NCBI RefSeq assembly: GCF_028200735.1
Contig: NZ_JAQKPV010000001.1
Span: 558,001-622,000 of the forward strand
Direction: 5' to 3'
DNA: 64,000 nucleotides
Source: Streptomyces sp. ACA25
GTDB lineage: Bacteria; Actinomycetota; Actinomycetes; Streptomycetales; Streptomycetaceae
Shown here: positions 44,958 through 55,869 of the stretch, piece after piece
How positions within the stretch are numbered: position 1 is the stretch's first letter
Layout: each line of letters begins with the position of its first letter
Notes under the pieces: model-generated
What the model was told of the DNA's origin: nothing
What the model saw: the letters and a program-made list of their open reading frames with translations, nothing else
Databases searched by the model: none
Translations under genes and position numbers: made by a program

Positions 44958-47011
44958 GTCTTTCGGTGCCCCTCTTCGTAGACCGCCTGGAAAAGCGCGT
45001 TGCTGATCTTGGACAGCGAGATCAGCGACAACGGTAGTCCCAGACTCTCTGCCAACGCCTTGAAACGTCCGAGGGGCACCGGCATCGGGAAGAGTTCGGT
45101 GTCCGAGAACCTCAACGCCATCGCCCTACCGTAGGGTTCGGCCACCGCACGGACTTGCTCACGACCATATACGCCCAGGTGTTCGAATCGCGAGAAGAGG
45201 GTGTCCGGCTCGTCGATCACCACCTCGTCCAGGCGCGAGCAGCCGATGACCATCTGGCCCTGCGGTCCCGACCTGCCCTTGCTCACGTACCAGAGAAGGC
45301 GGGCAGGGACGCTTTCACCCCGGTGGCCCGGCGAGCGGTAATAGACATGCTCGCGGCTGATGCCCAGTACCTCGCCGCGTGGAACGAGCATGGTGGGGAA
45401 GTCGAAAAGTTCGGCCGACCACCGGGGCTCGATGGGTGCACTGAGCGAGGGTAGTTCGGCGTCGATGATCTTCGCAGGCCACCAGGCACGCTCGGCGATG
45501 CTCGCCACTTCAGCGGGGAGCCCGGCGTGCAGTTCGGGTACGGCAAGCCCCAGACGCCCCGCGATCCCGGCCGCCGCACCGGACACTTCAGCGGCAGACC
45601 CGCAGACGTCCACAAGCAGTGTGATGAGGTCGCCGGAGTGCTCGGTGAAACCGTCCGCGCCGGCCGCCGCCCGCGTTGCGGGCGAGAGAGAGCGATCGGT
45701 GATGCGGATGGCCTGAGCACCGTGGTCCCGCCCCAGGCGTTTGAGCATCAGGAGTAGCTGACGGGCGAGCGACTCCTCGAGTGGATGCGTCGCGGTACGC
45801 AGCAACGGGATGTTCAGCTCCCGCCCATCCATGGCCCAGATGTACAGGGCTACTGGGCGTCGCTCTCCGTCCCTCAGTAGTACCCGTCGCCACAGGACTT
45901 GATCGTTGGCGAAGCCTTTGAGCTGCTCTTCGAAGGCAGATCCGTCGTCGCGGTCCGCCTGACCGAAAAAGACGACCAGCTCGCCCTCGCCGCCCGGCGC
46001 CACTTCACCTGCGGAGAACGCGGTGCCCAAAAGGTCCTTCGGCCGATAGAGCTGAGCATGCCGCAGCTCGTCGACGTGGAGGGTCACCACGGACGGAGCC
46101 ACCACCCTGACGCCGGCGACATCCCAGGCGATGTCGGCCAGACGAGCCAGCGCCAGGTCGCGGGTCACCAGAACCTGGAGCCCGACGCAGGACGTCTCGG
46201 CCACGTACTTGAGTCTGCTCCGCATCTTTGCGTCGAGCGACAGCTCCGGCAGCTTCTGTTCCACGGCGGCCAGGAGTTGTTTGTGCCGGGAGGTCACGGT
46301 GGCCGGGTCAGGGCTAATCTGCCGAAGGCTCGGCAGCCCAGCACGCAGATGCTGCCGCGCGGTTCGATCGGCGACATCCCGCACGTCGTGCAGCAATTGC
46401 GGTGTGAATGCGAGCTCGATCAGGTCGGCAAGCCAGCCGGCTTCCAGAGCACGCGACTCCGCGACGTCGGACGCGTTGCCCATACCTCGTAGACCGGCGA
46501 AGACGCTGTGGTCCACGGTTACCACCAGCAGGGCGTCGCTCTTGACCTCTGCGAACAGATCCTGGTGCCCAAAGTCGAGCCACCAGGTGTCCAGGGTCGC
46601 CTGGTCCCGGCCCCGGCCCAGCCCTTCACCAAGGGGGACAAAGCCCAGGCTGGTCCACATCCCGCTGAGGTCATAGTCACGCCGACACCTGGCCCTGATC
46701 CCAAGCCGCTCCGGGTGCCGCTCACAAAGGGACTGAATCAGTCGACGGGCGATGCCCTTGCCTCGGTGTTCCTCGGGTACGCATAGATGGGCAAGGCGCA
46801 CGTGGGTGCTGCGCTTCGGCAGTCCGAACAGTGCGTACCCGACAACCTCCTCCCCTTCCACAGCGACGAGGAGACCGCCGTCCTCGGCAGCCGCACGGTA
46901 GGCAGGCGGCGTGAGCAGCCCCAGCCACTTGGTGTATCGATCCCCCAAAGCCACGACCGCGCCAAGTAGATCGGTTTGCTCTCCCGATACCGGCAGTACC
47001 TTGATCGCCAT
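44954..47011 (-). CDS. GNAT acetyltransferase fused to PIN-like domain
   Basis: 685 residues. Residues 1-150 form a GNAT domain (VGYALFGLPKRS, LCVPEEHRGKGIARRLI). From about 165 a PIN-like nuclease region is suggested by VVTVDHSVFAGL, LADLIELAFTPQLLHDV, VLVTRDLALARLADI and APSVVTLHVDEL, with acidic residues in PIN positions. A second, unrecognised half (about 330-685) includes VVFFGQADRD and PAKIIDAELP. The ATG at 47011 follows a GGAGGGGGAG; the earlier frame is not conserved. It overlaps the ASCH gene. A nucleic-acid targeting system is plausible; the partner pairing is an inference. Confidence 0.68.
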   Translation of the reverse strand: MAIKVLPVSGEQTDLLGAVVALGDRYTKWLGLLTPPAYRAAAEDGGLLVAVEGEEVVGYALFGLPKRSTHVRLAHLCVPEEHRGKGIARRLIQSLCERHPERLGIRARCRRDYDLSGMWTSLGFVPLGEGLGRGRDQATLDTWWLDFGHQDLFAEVKSDALLVVTVDHSVFAGLRGMGNASDVAESRALEAGWLADLIELAFTPQLLHDVRDVADRTARQHLRAGLPSLRQISPDPATVTSRHKQLLAAVEQKLPELSLDAKMRSRLKYVAETSCVGLQVLVTRDLALARLADIAWDVAGVRVVAPSVVTLHVDELRHAQLYRPKDLLGTAFSAGEVAPGGEGELVVFFGQADRDDGSAFEEQLKGFANDQVLWRRVLLRDGERRPVALYIWAMDGRELNIPLLRTATHPLEESLARQLLLMLKRLGRDHGAQAIRITDRSLSPATRAAAGADGFTEHSGDLITLLVDVCGSAAEVSGAAAGIAGRLGLAVPELHAGLPAEVASIAERAWWPAKIIDAELPSLSAPIEPRWSAELFDFPTMLVPRGEVLGISREHVYYRSPGHRGESVPARLLWYVSKGRSGPQGQMVIGCSRLDEVVIDEPDTLFSRFEHLGVYGREQVRAVAEPYGRAMALRFSDTELFPMPVPLGRFKALAESLGLPLSLISLSKISNALFQAVYEEGHRKT

Positions 47012-47196
47012 CGACTCCCCCTCCGTGTCGGTTCCACCGAGTGTGTCCGACCACTCACTCAGTGCATAGCCATGCGACCAGGCTGAGGTAGCCCCCTTCT
47101 GCTGGATGGTCCGGGAAGCCGCCCCCCCCGCACTACCGCTGTCGCCGAGGCGGGGAACATGGAAGCACGCGCGGCCGGACCGGTGGAAGGGGTGCA

Positions 47197-47628
47197 GTGA
47201 TCGAGCGGACCTCTCTGCCCATGTGGGTGGACAGCGACGTGATCCAGCTTCACCACGTCCTCGGTGCGCTGCCGGAGAACGCATGGGCATGGCGGATGCT
47301 GCACTTCTCCGGCATGGGCCAGGCGCCGAAGCAGAGCACGATGGAGGACTTCGAGGATCAGGCCGGCCGACCAGGCGGGTACCTCTTCTCCTGGCCCGAG
47401 CTCCGAGGGTTCGCGCAGCGCCTGCACCAGGTCTGTGACTGCGTCCTGGTGGCCGTGGACGGTCGGTCTCCTGCGGACCTGAACCGGCTCGAACGGGAGG
47501 CGTTCGAGGGCTGTCACGTCGCGATCGAGGCGATCGACAGCGGCGAGTGGGTCTTGGGCGTCAGTCGCCGTGTGCCGCAGTGGCAGGCTGTTCATGCCCG
47601 GTGGAAGGACCTTGTGCGTCCGGTCTGA
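47197..47628 (+). CDS. Hypothetical 143-aa protein
   Basis: No family recognised. A globular, acidic protein (MWVDSDVIQLHHVLGALPENAWAW in part, FSWPELRGFAQRLHQVCDCVLVAV). GTG start with a GGGGTG upstream signal. Divergent from the GNAT-PIN-like gene and convergent with the HEAT-like gene, with a shared 17-bp terminator hairpin at its end. Confidence 0.55.
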   Translation: MIERTSLPMWVDSDVIQLHHVLGALPENAWAWRMLHFSGMGQAPKQSTMEDFEDQAGRPGGYLFSWPELRGFAQRLHQVCDCVLVAVDGRSPADLNRLEREAFEGCHVAIEAIDSGEWVLGVSRRVPQWQAVHARWKDLVRPV

Positions 47629-47733
47629 GCCCGGCAACGGGACAGCGCGTCGCTCGCTCTGCGACCAGTCACCGGGTGGTGCGGCTCGCCATGCTCCGCA
47701 CCCGGATCAGCGCACCGGACGGCTTGGCCACGG

Positions 47734-47771
47734 CGCCTTGCCGGATGCTGCCCGCAGCATCCGGCAAGGCG
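47734..47771. terminator. 17-bp bidirectional hairpin
   Basis: CGCCTTGCCGGATGCTG and CAGCATCCGGCAAGGCG form a perfect stem around CCCG between two convergent genes. Confidence 0.8.
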
Positions 47772-47780
47772 TTCTCCGCG

Positions 47781-50700
47781 CTACTCCGTTGCCGTCAGCA
47801 CCGTGAGGGCAGCCTCTCGGACGTCGGGCTCGGGGTGGCGTCGGAGAGCACGGAGACGGGTGCGCCAGTCCAGGGGCCAGCCGGTGCGGTCCCCCAGTGC
47901 CTCGGTGAGGGCGACGGCAAGCAGGCCGGCGGCATGGTCGGCGTTCGCGGTGAGCTGCTCGACCGCCCGCAGCAGCACCGACGGGTCGCCGGGGTTGCGG
48001 TCGCTGTCGAGCCGGTCGCCGAGGGTCTCCGCGGTGCGGGCGGCCAGGGCAGGGCGCCCGGTATGGAGGCCCGCCAGGTGTTCCAGCGCGTCGAGCAGGT
48101 GTGCCGGTTCCGCATCGAGGTCAAGGCACATGACGAAGAGATGCGTGCCCTGGGGCACATAGTCGTCGGTGTCGCAGAGAAGTGCGGAGGCGCGGAGAGC
48201 TGCCGCCCGGCTTGCTTCGGCCCGCGGCAGGTCCGTGGCGTCGGACAGCCGCGCGACCAGGTGGCCGATCCGCTGCCGGGCGGGGCGGTCCCGGTCGCTC
48301 TCTGCATCGAGGGGAACCGCGGAGGCCTCGGGTTCGGCGGCGACGAGCCGGGCGAGTGCATCGAGCAGGGGGCCCGCACCCTCGGCCGAGGAGGCCAGCG
48401 TCACGAGTCCGGCTGCCGCCGTGGGCCAGGACGAGCGGTTGTCCAGGTCGATGGTCTTGGCCAGGAGCAGCCGTGCGGCCTCCGGGTACCACGGTGACCA
48501 GCGCGCGAGGAGACCCGTTGCCAGGTGCACGGTTTGCGGGTCCTCGCTGTCCGACACCTTTCCGACCAGCCGCGCACAGCGAGCGCGGTCACCGGCCTGG
48601 AGCTCGTACGGCTGGATGCGCAGGACGGCGGCCTGGGTGACCGGTGGGCCGTCGGCGGCTTGTTCCAGCAGTCTCCAGGCGGCCGGCGAGCGCAGCAGTG
48701 AGGGGGCGACGGAAACACACGCTGCCTGCACGTCGGGGTGCTGCCCGGGGAGGTCGAAGGTGTCGGCGAGGACGGCGGCGGCGATGTTGACGGGCAGCCG
48801 GGAGGCGGCGAGCCGGACGAGTTCCTTGCGGCTGGTGATTTTGGCCGCGGGGGCGGGCGTGTCGTCGTTCGCCGGCAGCAGCGCGGCGCGCAGCAGCGTC
48901 TCCAGCTGGGACGGGGCGACGAATCCGGTCACCCGGTGCGCTGCGTAGAGGGCAACCCTTGCCCTGTCGTCCGCGGCGTGCGCGAGCAGCAGCGGCAGCG
49001 CTTCGGCGGGGCGTTCCGTCCAGGCCAGGGCCCCGAGGGCGGCCTCAGCGAGGACGGCGTCCGGGGAGTTGAGGTACCGGTGGACGATCTGGAAGCCGAG
49101 GTCGGGGATGCCGGCAGCAGCCCGGAGGTATCCGGCCCGCGTGCGCTTGGGCAAGGACGCGTCGTCCGCTGCACGGGCCAGCAGGTGGGCGGCGGCGGCC
49201 TGTTGGCGCGGGAGCCAGGTGTGGGCGCCGTCGACAGGAGGTATCCAGTGGGCCCCCGGGGTGAGGAAGCGCCCGTACGGTGGCGTGTCGGCGAGGACGC
49301 TGTCCAGCAGGTCCGTGCGCCGGTGCGTCAGAGTGCGCAGCACGGGGGACAGTACGGCGGCCGAGGGTTCGACTTGCAGCACGTGGGCGGTGCGTTCGTC
49401 CCTGGTGGAGGGGTCGTCGAGCCACAGGCTCACCGCGTGGCGCACTGTGGCGTCGCTGCCGAACTGAATCGCCTGCCACAGGAGCTCCTGGAGCTCCGGC
49501 ATGCGGCGGGCGCGCTTTCCGAGAGCCCGGGCCAGCGCGAAGGTCAGTGAGTGGTCGCAGTTGTCCGCACCGGCTTCCAGCCAGGGCCGGAGCGCCTCGA
49601 AGACCTGGAACTCCTGTCCCCGGCGCAGAGTGGTGTCCAGACGGCCCAGGTTGGCGCCTCCGGTGTGTCCGGAGAGTTGCGTGACGGTGCCCAGCGCCCA
49701 TCCCGCCAGTGGTGACCGCTCGCTGTCCGCGGCATGCTCCCGCAGCACCGCGAATGCCAGCGTGGACAAGGCCTGCCGGGTCCACACGGAGCTGTCACGT
49801 GCCTCGATCGCATCGGTGGTGATGCGGGTGAGCGGGGTGGCGTCCGCGCCGGTGAAGAGTATCGGCGGGACTTCGGCAAGAGCGGTGAGCGCGGATGACC
49901 GGACGGAATCCTGCTCGTTGCGGAGCCGCTGGAGGTCCTCGAGCAGCGTGCCGATCGCAGCGGCTTCTCCGGACCTGGCCGCGTTCTGAATCAGCAGGGG
50001 GTACGCGCACGCCCGGTCGTCCGCCGCAGGGCGGCGGGTGGCGGCGAGCAGTTGCGCCCTGGCCTCAGCAACCGGCAGGTGGGCGACAGCTGCCAGAACG
50101 GTGTGCCAGGGTTCCCCGCGCTCGGCGGCCTGCGCGGCCATCCGCCGTGCCTCGGCCTGCGCGCGTCGGCGGGGCAGTGCGTTGAGGAGATCGTTGCTGA
50201 GGGTGCTGTGACTCAGGTCCTGGCCGGCGGTCGCGGCATCGTAGAAGGCGTCGCGCCGGGACGGGGGCAGCGCGCGGAGCAGCAGCGTGAGGGAGTCGGG
50301 GGCGTGGCTCCAGGCCCGGCCGAGGTCGATGAGCTCCGGCGGCCCGAGCCGGGCGACCCGGCTCAGAGCGGTGCGGGACACCAGGGCCCGCGGGTGGCGG
50401 ACGGGGAACTCCGGCGCAGTGATCAGCCGGACGGTCCGTCCCGGGGCCGCCTTCATCAGCGGGCCCAGGCAGACGCGCACGGGTTCGGGGAGGTGGGCCG
50501 GGCAGTGCCGCTCCAGCAGTTCCAGTACGCGCAGCGGACGGGCCTCCACGGTGGCCGGGAAGACGCTCGCATGGCGTTGCCACCAGTCGGTGCGTGACTG
50601 TTCGGGCAGCTCGGCGAGCTGACGTGCCGCCTCGTCGAGCACCACGTCCGGGCAGTGGCGGCCGAGGGCCTGCCACCGCGGCACGGCGGGGAAGAGCTCC

Positions 50701-51206
50701 GGAAGCAGCCGCGCCACGGTCTCGGCCCCGCAGCCCGGCAGCAGCCGGGCGGCTTCCCCGTCCCCCCACTGCTCACGAAGGGACACGATCAGCCGCTCGG
50801 CGAGAGCGGTGCGTCCCCCGAGGACGACGGCGGTGGCGATCTGCCGGCGTACGGTTTCCGGGGCGTCGTCCATGGCCCGTTCCAGGGCAGCGTCGCTGAT
50901 CGGCAGGTGACGCGAGGACTTCAGCGCGTGGCCGCGCACGGTCGGATCGGGGTCCGCGGTGCGGGCCTCCAGGAACTGGATGTCCCGCCCGATCGTCGCG
51001 GCGACGACGGCCAGCCTCCGTCCGTGCAGCCCGCGCGTGTCCAACTCGTCGAGCAGTGCGCGGAGTCCACCGTTGACGTCGCCGTTCCGGACACGGTCCC
51101 GCGTCCACGCGGCGAACGCGCGCATGCGGGCGGGGTAGGCGAGCGGGTCGAGTGAGGAGCAGAGGGCGTCGACGGCGGCGCGGGGGCTGTGAAGCTCGGT
51201 GGACAT
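47781..51206 (-). CDS. Large HEAT/ARM-like repeat protein
   Basis: 1,141 residues of almost entirely helical repeats rich in Leu, Ala and Arg (RGHALKSSRHLPISDAALERAM, AEAALGALAWTERPAEALP and many similar). No catalytic domain, signal peptide or membrane segment is seen. Repeat proteins of this type act as scaffolds, and in some phage-defence and peptide-toxin loci as large sensors. The ATG at 51206 is my choice; an ATG three codons earlier is equal. Neighbours do not define its job. Confidence 0.65.
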   Translation of the reverse strand: MSTELHSPRAAVDALCSSLDPLAYPARMRAFAAWTRDRVRNGDVNGGLRALLDELDTRGLHGRRLAVVAATIGRDIQFLEARTADPDPTVRGHALKSSRHLPISDAALERAMDDAPETVRRQIATAVVLGGRTALAERLIVSLREQWGDGEAARLLPGCGAETVARLLPELFPAVPRWQALGRHCPDVVLDEAARQLAELPEQSRTDWWQRHASVFPATVEARPLRVLELLERHCPAHLPEPVRVCLGPLMKAAPGRTVRLITAPEFPVRHPRALVSRTALSRVARLGPPELIDLGRAWSHAPDSLTLLLRALPPSRRDAFYDAATAGQDLSHSTLSNDLLNALPRRRAQAEARRMAAQAAERGEPWHTVLAAVAHLPVAEARAQLLAATRRPAADDRACAYPLLIQNAARSGEAAAIGTLLEDLQRLRNEQDSVRSSALTALAEVPPILFTGADATPLTRITTDAIEARDSSVWTRQALSTLAFAVLREHAADSERSPLAGWALGTVTQLSGHTGGANLGRLDTTLRRGQEFQVFEALRPWLEAGADNCDHSLTFALARALGKRARRMPELQELLWQAIQFGSDATVRHAVSLWLDDPSTRDERTAHVLQVEPSAAVLSPVLRTLTHRRTDLLDSVLADTPPYGRFLTPGAHWIPPVDGAHTWLPRQQAAAAHLLARAADDASLPKRTRAGYLRAAAGIPDLGFQIVHRYLNSPDAVLAEAALGALAWTERPAEALPLLLAHAADDRARVALYAAHRVTGFVAPSQLETLLRAALLPANDDTPAPAAKITSRKELVRLAASRLPVNIAAAVLADTFDLPGQHPDVQAACVSVAPSLLRSPAAWRLLEQAADGPPVTQAAVLRIQPYELQAGDRARCARLVGKVSDSEDPQTVHLATGLLARWSPWYPEAARLLLAKTIDLDNRSSWPTAAAGLVTLASSAEGAGPLLDALARLVAAEPEASAVPLDAESDRDRPARQRIGHLVARLSDATDLPRAEASRAAALRASALLCDTDDYVPQGTHLFVMCLDLDAEPAHLLDALEHLAGLHTGRPALAARTAETLGDRLDSDRNPGDPSVLLRAVEQLTANADHAAGLLAVALTEALGDRTGWPLDWRTRLRALRRHPEPDVREAALTVLTATE

Positions 51207-51409
51207 GTGCGCCATTCTGTGGGGCCGCCGGGCCCACGCACCAACCCGTTTCGCGCGGCCCGCCCACCCGGCCGGTGCACTGCTCGGCGTGCGGAACGTT
51301 CCCCGGCGTCGCGAGGCGGTTCGCTCGCACGTAGCGCCGAGCCGTCGGGGTGGGTGGCCGATCCCGGCGCCGACATCGACAGAGCCGATTGCCACGACGC
51401 TCGCGGTGC

Positions 51410-52111
51410 TCACTCGCCGAGGCTGACGAGTCCGGTCTCGTATCCGATGATCACGAGCTGGACGCGGTCGCGCGCGTTCAGCTTGCCGAAAATGCGACTG
51501 ACGTGCGTCTTCGCCGTGAGCGGCGACATGTGGAGCGACTCGCCGATCTCGGAGTTGGTCTTGCCACGTGCGACCTCGGCGAGTACTTCGCGCTCGCGCT
51601 CGCTGAGGAGATCGAGAGGACCCGAGTCGCCGGGACGGTTGATCGGCCGGCGAACGAAGTCGGCGACCAACCGCTTGGCCATCGCCGGTGAGATGAGGAC
51701 GTCACCGTCGGCGGCGGCGGCGATAGCCTCGAGCAGGAGCCGCGGTGGGGTGTCCTTGAGCAGGAAACCGGAGGCACCGGATCTGAGCGCCTCGTAGACG
51801 TACTCATCGAGCGCGAAGGTGGTGAGCACGAGCACTTTGGTGGCGTTGAGCCGTTCGTCGCCGCAGATCGCTCGCGTCGCGTCGAGCCCGTCCATGCGGG
51901 GCATGCGGATGTCCATCAGCACGACGTCGGGGCGTGTCCGCCAGGTCTCGGCGATCGCCTGCGCGCCGTCGCCGACCTCACCGACGACCTTGATGCCGGG
52001 TTCGTTGGCGAGCAGGGCTGCGAACCCGCGGCGCACCAACTCCTGGTCGTCGACGAGCAGCACGCGGATGTCGCGCCTCGTCACGGCAGGCGCGTCGAGC
52101 CGAGGGGTCAT
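51410..52111 (-). CDS. NarL/FixJ-type response regulator
   Basis: 233 residues. Receiver domain with VLLVDDQELVRRG, phospho-Asp in DVVLMDIRMP and LTTFALDEYV, then a LuxR-type HTH (LLSEREREVLAEVARG, MSPLTAKTHVSRIFGKL). The ATG overlaps the stop of the sensor kinase gene. It should control the adjacent FtsX-type ABC exporter. Confidence 0.95.
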   Translation of the reverse strand: MTPRLDAPAVTRRDIRVLLVDDQELVRRGFAALLANEPGIKVVGEVGDGAQAIAETWRTRPDVVLMDIRMPRMDGLDATRAICGDERLNATKVLVLTTFALDEYVYEALRSGASGFLLKDTPPRLLLEAIAAAADGDVLISPAMAKRLVADFVRRPINRPGDSGPLDLLSEREREVLAEVARGKTNSEIGESLHMSPLTAKTHVSRIFGKLNARDRVQLVIIGYETGLVSLGE

Positions 52112-53238
52112 ACCTCCCACCCGCCGGGTATGTGGTACGGCACGAACGCGTGCACCGTGAACCTGCCGTTGTCGGTGGGTCCGGCGTGGACGGTGCCACC
52201 GAGGAGCTCCGCGCGCTCGCGGATCGCTACCAGACCGATGCCGGTGCCCGGCGTTGTGACGCGTGCGGTGGCCGGGGCCTCGTTCGACACGGTGACGTGC
52301 ACGCCGCCGTCTGCGTGCCGGAGCCGGACGACCGTGGGGACGTCGCCGGCGTGGCGGGCGACGTTGACCAGGCACTCGTGCACGATGCGGTGCACCGTCA
52401 CCACGGTGCTCTCCGCCACGCCCGCAGGATAGTGACCGTCCTCGACCACCTCGACCTCCGTCGAGTGCCCGGCGGCAGCGACGACCTCGCTGAGGGTGGT
52501 GGTGGCCGCCGGTACCGGGCGAAGCGGGACCGACTCGTCGGACCGGAGGAGCCCGAGCAGGGATCTCAGCTCGTCGAGCGATCGTCTGCCCGCGTCGTTG
52601 ATCTCGACGAGCGAAGTGTGAGCGGCGGCGGGATCGCGCTCGAACCTGTGGGCGGCGATGCCGGACTGGACGGTGATCGCCGACAGCGAATGGGCGACGA
52701 TGTCGTGCAGGTCGTACGCGATGCGAAGGCGTTCCGCCTGGAGCCGCTCGGCGACCTGGCGTTCCAATCCGTCGGCTCGACGCCGCAGGTTGGAGCGACG
52801 GGCGTCGGCCGCGGCGATCGGCAGCAGGAGAACGGCTGAGTAGGTGACCCATTCGAACCAGAACGGGTCATCACCGGCCAGCGCCCCGAAGCCGGCGACG
52901 ACGACCGCGACGAACGATCCGAACCAGATCACAGAGCGATCGTCGCTCCGGCGCACGAGACGGAACAGCGCCAGGGCGAGCATCGGTCCCAGCGCGACCG
53001 GGCTGGCCGTCCATGCGAAGGTGACGACGGTCAGCACGCCGATCGCCACGACGGTGACCCGACCGAACCGGCCGGCGACGACGAGCAGCACTGCGGCGAC
53101 GGCCGCGATCGCGACGCCCAGGAGCTCCCGCCCGGCCAGGACGTCCGGATCGAGGACGAACACGCCGATCGACACCGCCAACGCGGCGACGAGCGCAACG
53201 AGATCGGCGCGACCGGTGCGGTGCTCCGTGTGCGTCAT
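52108..53238 (-). CDS. Sensor histidine kinase (HisKA_3 type)
   Basis: 376 residues. Five or six N-terminal membrane helices, then the HisKA_3 dimerisation region with the phospho-His in YDLHDIVAHSLSA, and a GHKL ATPase domain (ECLVNVARHAG, PGTGIGLVAIRERA). It is coupled to the response regulator by ATGA overlap and lies 100 bp downstream of the ABC permease gene on the same strand. Confidence 0.95.
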   Translation of the reverse strand: MTHTEHRTGRADLVALVAALAVSIGVFVLDPDVLAGRELLGVAIAAVAAVLLVVAGRFGRVTVVAIGVLTVVTFAWTASPVALGPMLALALFRLVRRSDDRSVIWFGSFVAVVVAGFGALAGDDPFWFEWVTYSAVLLLPIAAADARRSNLRRRADGLERQVAERLQAERLRIAYDLHDIVAHSLSAITVQSGIAAHRFERDPAAAHTSLVEINDAGRRSLDELRSLLGLLRSDESVPLRPVPAATTTLSEVVAAAGHSTEVEVVEDGHYPAGVAESTVVTVHRIVHECLVNVARHAGDVPTVVRLRHADGGVHVTVSNEAPATARVTTPGTGIGLVAIRERAELLGGTVHAGPTDNGRFTVHAFVPYHIPGGWEV

Positions 53239-53338
53239 GGCACTATCATCCTCGCGGCCGACAGCGGGCGCATACTCCCACGGGAGGTCTCTGCACCTGG
53301 ACCGGTCATGGGCCACCCGGCCCAGGTGCTGGGGCGCA

Positions 53339-55869
53339 TCAGCGGTCCCGGCTCACCAGCTCGAGCACAGGCACCCGGGAGACCCGGAACGCGGGCCACG
53401 CCGCAGCGACCACGCCCGCTGCGACTGCGATGATCAGCGTCACTGCCAGACGGGCCCAGGGTACGACGATGGACGGGATCTCCGTGCCTCCAGTGACATC
53501 GATCATCGCCCAGCCGAAGCCGGCTCCGACGGCGATACCGATCGATGCGGCAACAAACGACAGGAGTGCCCCCTCGAGCCGCACGATGCGACGCAGTTCC
53601 CGCCGAGACGCCCCGACCGCTCGCAGCAGCCCCATCTCTCCAGAGCGTTCATTGATCGCGAGCGCCGTGGTGTTGGCGACTCCAAGAAGCGCGATGAAGC
53701 TCGCCAGAATGAGCATCCCGTCGATGAAGTACCCGAACGCCGCGATCTCGCTCCCGCTGCTGGCGACGTGTTCTTCGCGGGTCGCCAGGAACGACCCGGG
53801 CGCCTCCCGGACCAGGGCGCTCACGGCTTCCTCGGTGTCCGCCCCCGCTCCGTCGGCGAGGTCGACGAACACCTGCGCATCGAGCAGACGACCGACCGAG
53901 GCGTCGAGTGTCGCATGGTCGACGAAGTACGCCGGCGCTTCGAAACCGCCGGTGCTCCTCTCGACCACGGCAACGATCGGCGCTTCGACGGTCGATCGTT
54001 CGAACTCGATCTTCAGGCTTCCGCCAAGCCGCGCCGGGTCGTCACCGACCACGGCCACGCCTCCCGAGCTCAGATCGGCGAGGTCGCCGGCGATCGGGTC
54101 GAGGTCGTACATGGTGGGCAGTGCCGTCGGGTCGATGCCGCCGATCGCCTCGGCTTTCCCTGCCACGATCCCTTCGGCGATCGACAGCGCAGTTGCCGAG
54201 TCGACGTCGGGCAGCGCTGCTATCCGGCCGACCAGGGTGGGGTCGATCGTCGAGAAGTCGGGGGTCGCCGACGTGACCACCAGGTCCGCCTGCAGTCCCT
54301 CACGGACGTCCGTTCCCATCGCGCTCGTCAGTGAGCTCGCGAAGATCGAGAACACCGACACCATGGCGATTCCGAGCATGAGCGCGAGCGCCGTCGATGC
54401 CGATCGGCGGGGGCTCGCAGCCAGGTTTCCCGCTGCGATAGAGCCGGACACACCGGCGGCGCGGCGGGCAGCCGGAGAGCTCCCACGTGCTGAAGCCGTC
54501 ACAATCGCCGGGCCGCACAGCACGAGCGCCGGGACAATGGCACCAGCGAGCATGAGCCACACCGGGTTCGAGCCCACCACAGCCACAGCTCCTCCAGCGA
54601 TCGCCGCCGCGGCGAGCACGAGTCCGCTTGCAGTCCGCGCTCGGCTCACGACCCGGGGCTCCGCCGCGCTCTCGCGCAGCGCCTCGATCGGTGGTGTCGC
54701 CGCCGCGCGGCGAGCCGGGATCCATGCCGAGAGGATCGTTGCGCCGATACCGGCGGTCGCGGCGATCGCGATCGAGGTCGGGCTCACGATCGTCGGCCCG
54801 GTGATCAGGCTGACCCCGGTGAGTCCGACGACCCAGCGCAGCGCGCCCACTCCCGCGACCCCGCATACGAGGCCGGCGAGCGTGGCGATCGTTCCGACGA
54901 ACGCTGCCTCGATCACCACTCCGCCGAGCACTTGGCGTCGTTCCGCACCGATCGCACGCAGCAGTCCCGACTCCCGCCGGCGGCGGGCGACGGTGAGCGC
55001 GAACGTGTTGAAGATGATCGTCACGCCGATCAGAAATGCGACCACGGCGAAGGCCAGGAGGAACACGTTCAGGAACTGCAGCGGTGACGTCGCGTCGTCC
55101 TGCACCGTCCGGATGTAGTCGGGTCCGTCGACGACATCGGCATCGGACACCGCCGACAGTCGGCCGAGCACCTCGGTGCGGTCGGCACCCTCCGCGACGT
55201 CGACGAGCACCTCGGTCGGCGCCGCCGTGTCGAGCCAGGCTGACACCGCTCCGTCGGCCAACAGAACCGTTCGCTGCAGCGGTGCCGCGTCCGCCGACGC
55301 GAACGCCGCGATACCGGTGATGGTCGCCTCGTGCATCCCCGTCGCGGTCAGGACCTGTACGACGTCACCCGGAGCCACGCCTGCGTCGTCGGCGAGCGAT
55401 CGATCGATCATGATCTCTCCGACCTCGGTCGGTGGTCGCCCGCTCGCGAGCCGGAACGGATTGAGTGCCGGGTTGGCGACCCAGTTGCGACCGACGTCGC
55501 TCGCCGTGCCGGTTCCGACCGTCGATCCGTCGACGACCAGCTTCGCGAAGCCGACCCATTGCGAGGCGGCCCCGTCGACGCCGTCGACCGCGACCACGCG
55601 CTCGGTGATGTCGGGATCCAGCGATCGCCGAACCGACCTGGCGGGATCTCCCGGTCCTCCGCCGGGCTCGCCGAGGGAAACGCCCTGCACCACGGCGTCC
55701 GTTCCGGCCAACGCTTCGGCGATATCGCTGGCCGCTCGGCCGCGCATCGAGTCGGACAGCACCAGCGTCGCGGCGAGGAACGCCACCGACAGTGCGATCG
55801 CCGTGCCCGTGAGCAGGAACCGACCCCGGCTCGCGAACACGCCCCGGGCCGCGCTCCGCACCATCTGGC

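Noticed and set aside
53430..55118. 562-codon frame opposite the FtsX-type permease gene
   Set aside because: The product is Ser/Thr/Ala/Arg-rich low complexity; the minus-strand permease has the expected helices and overlaps its ATPase gene.
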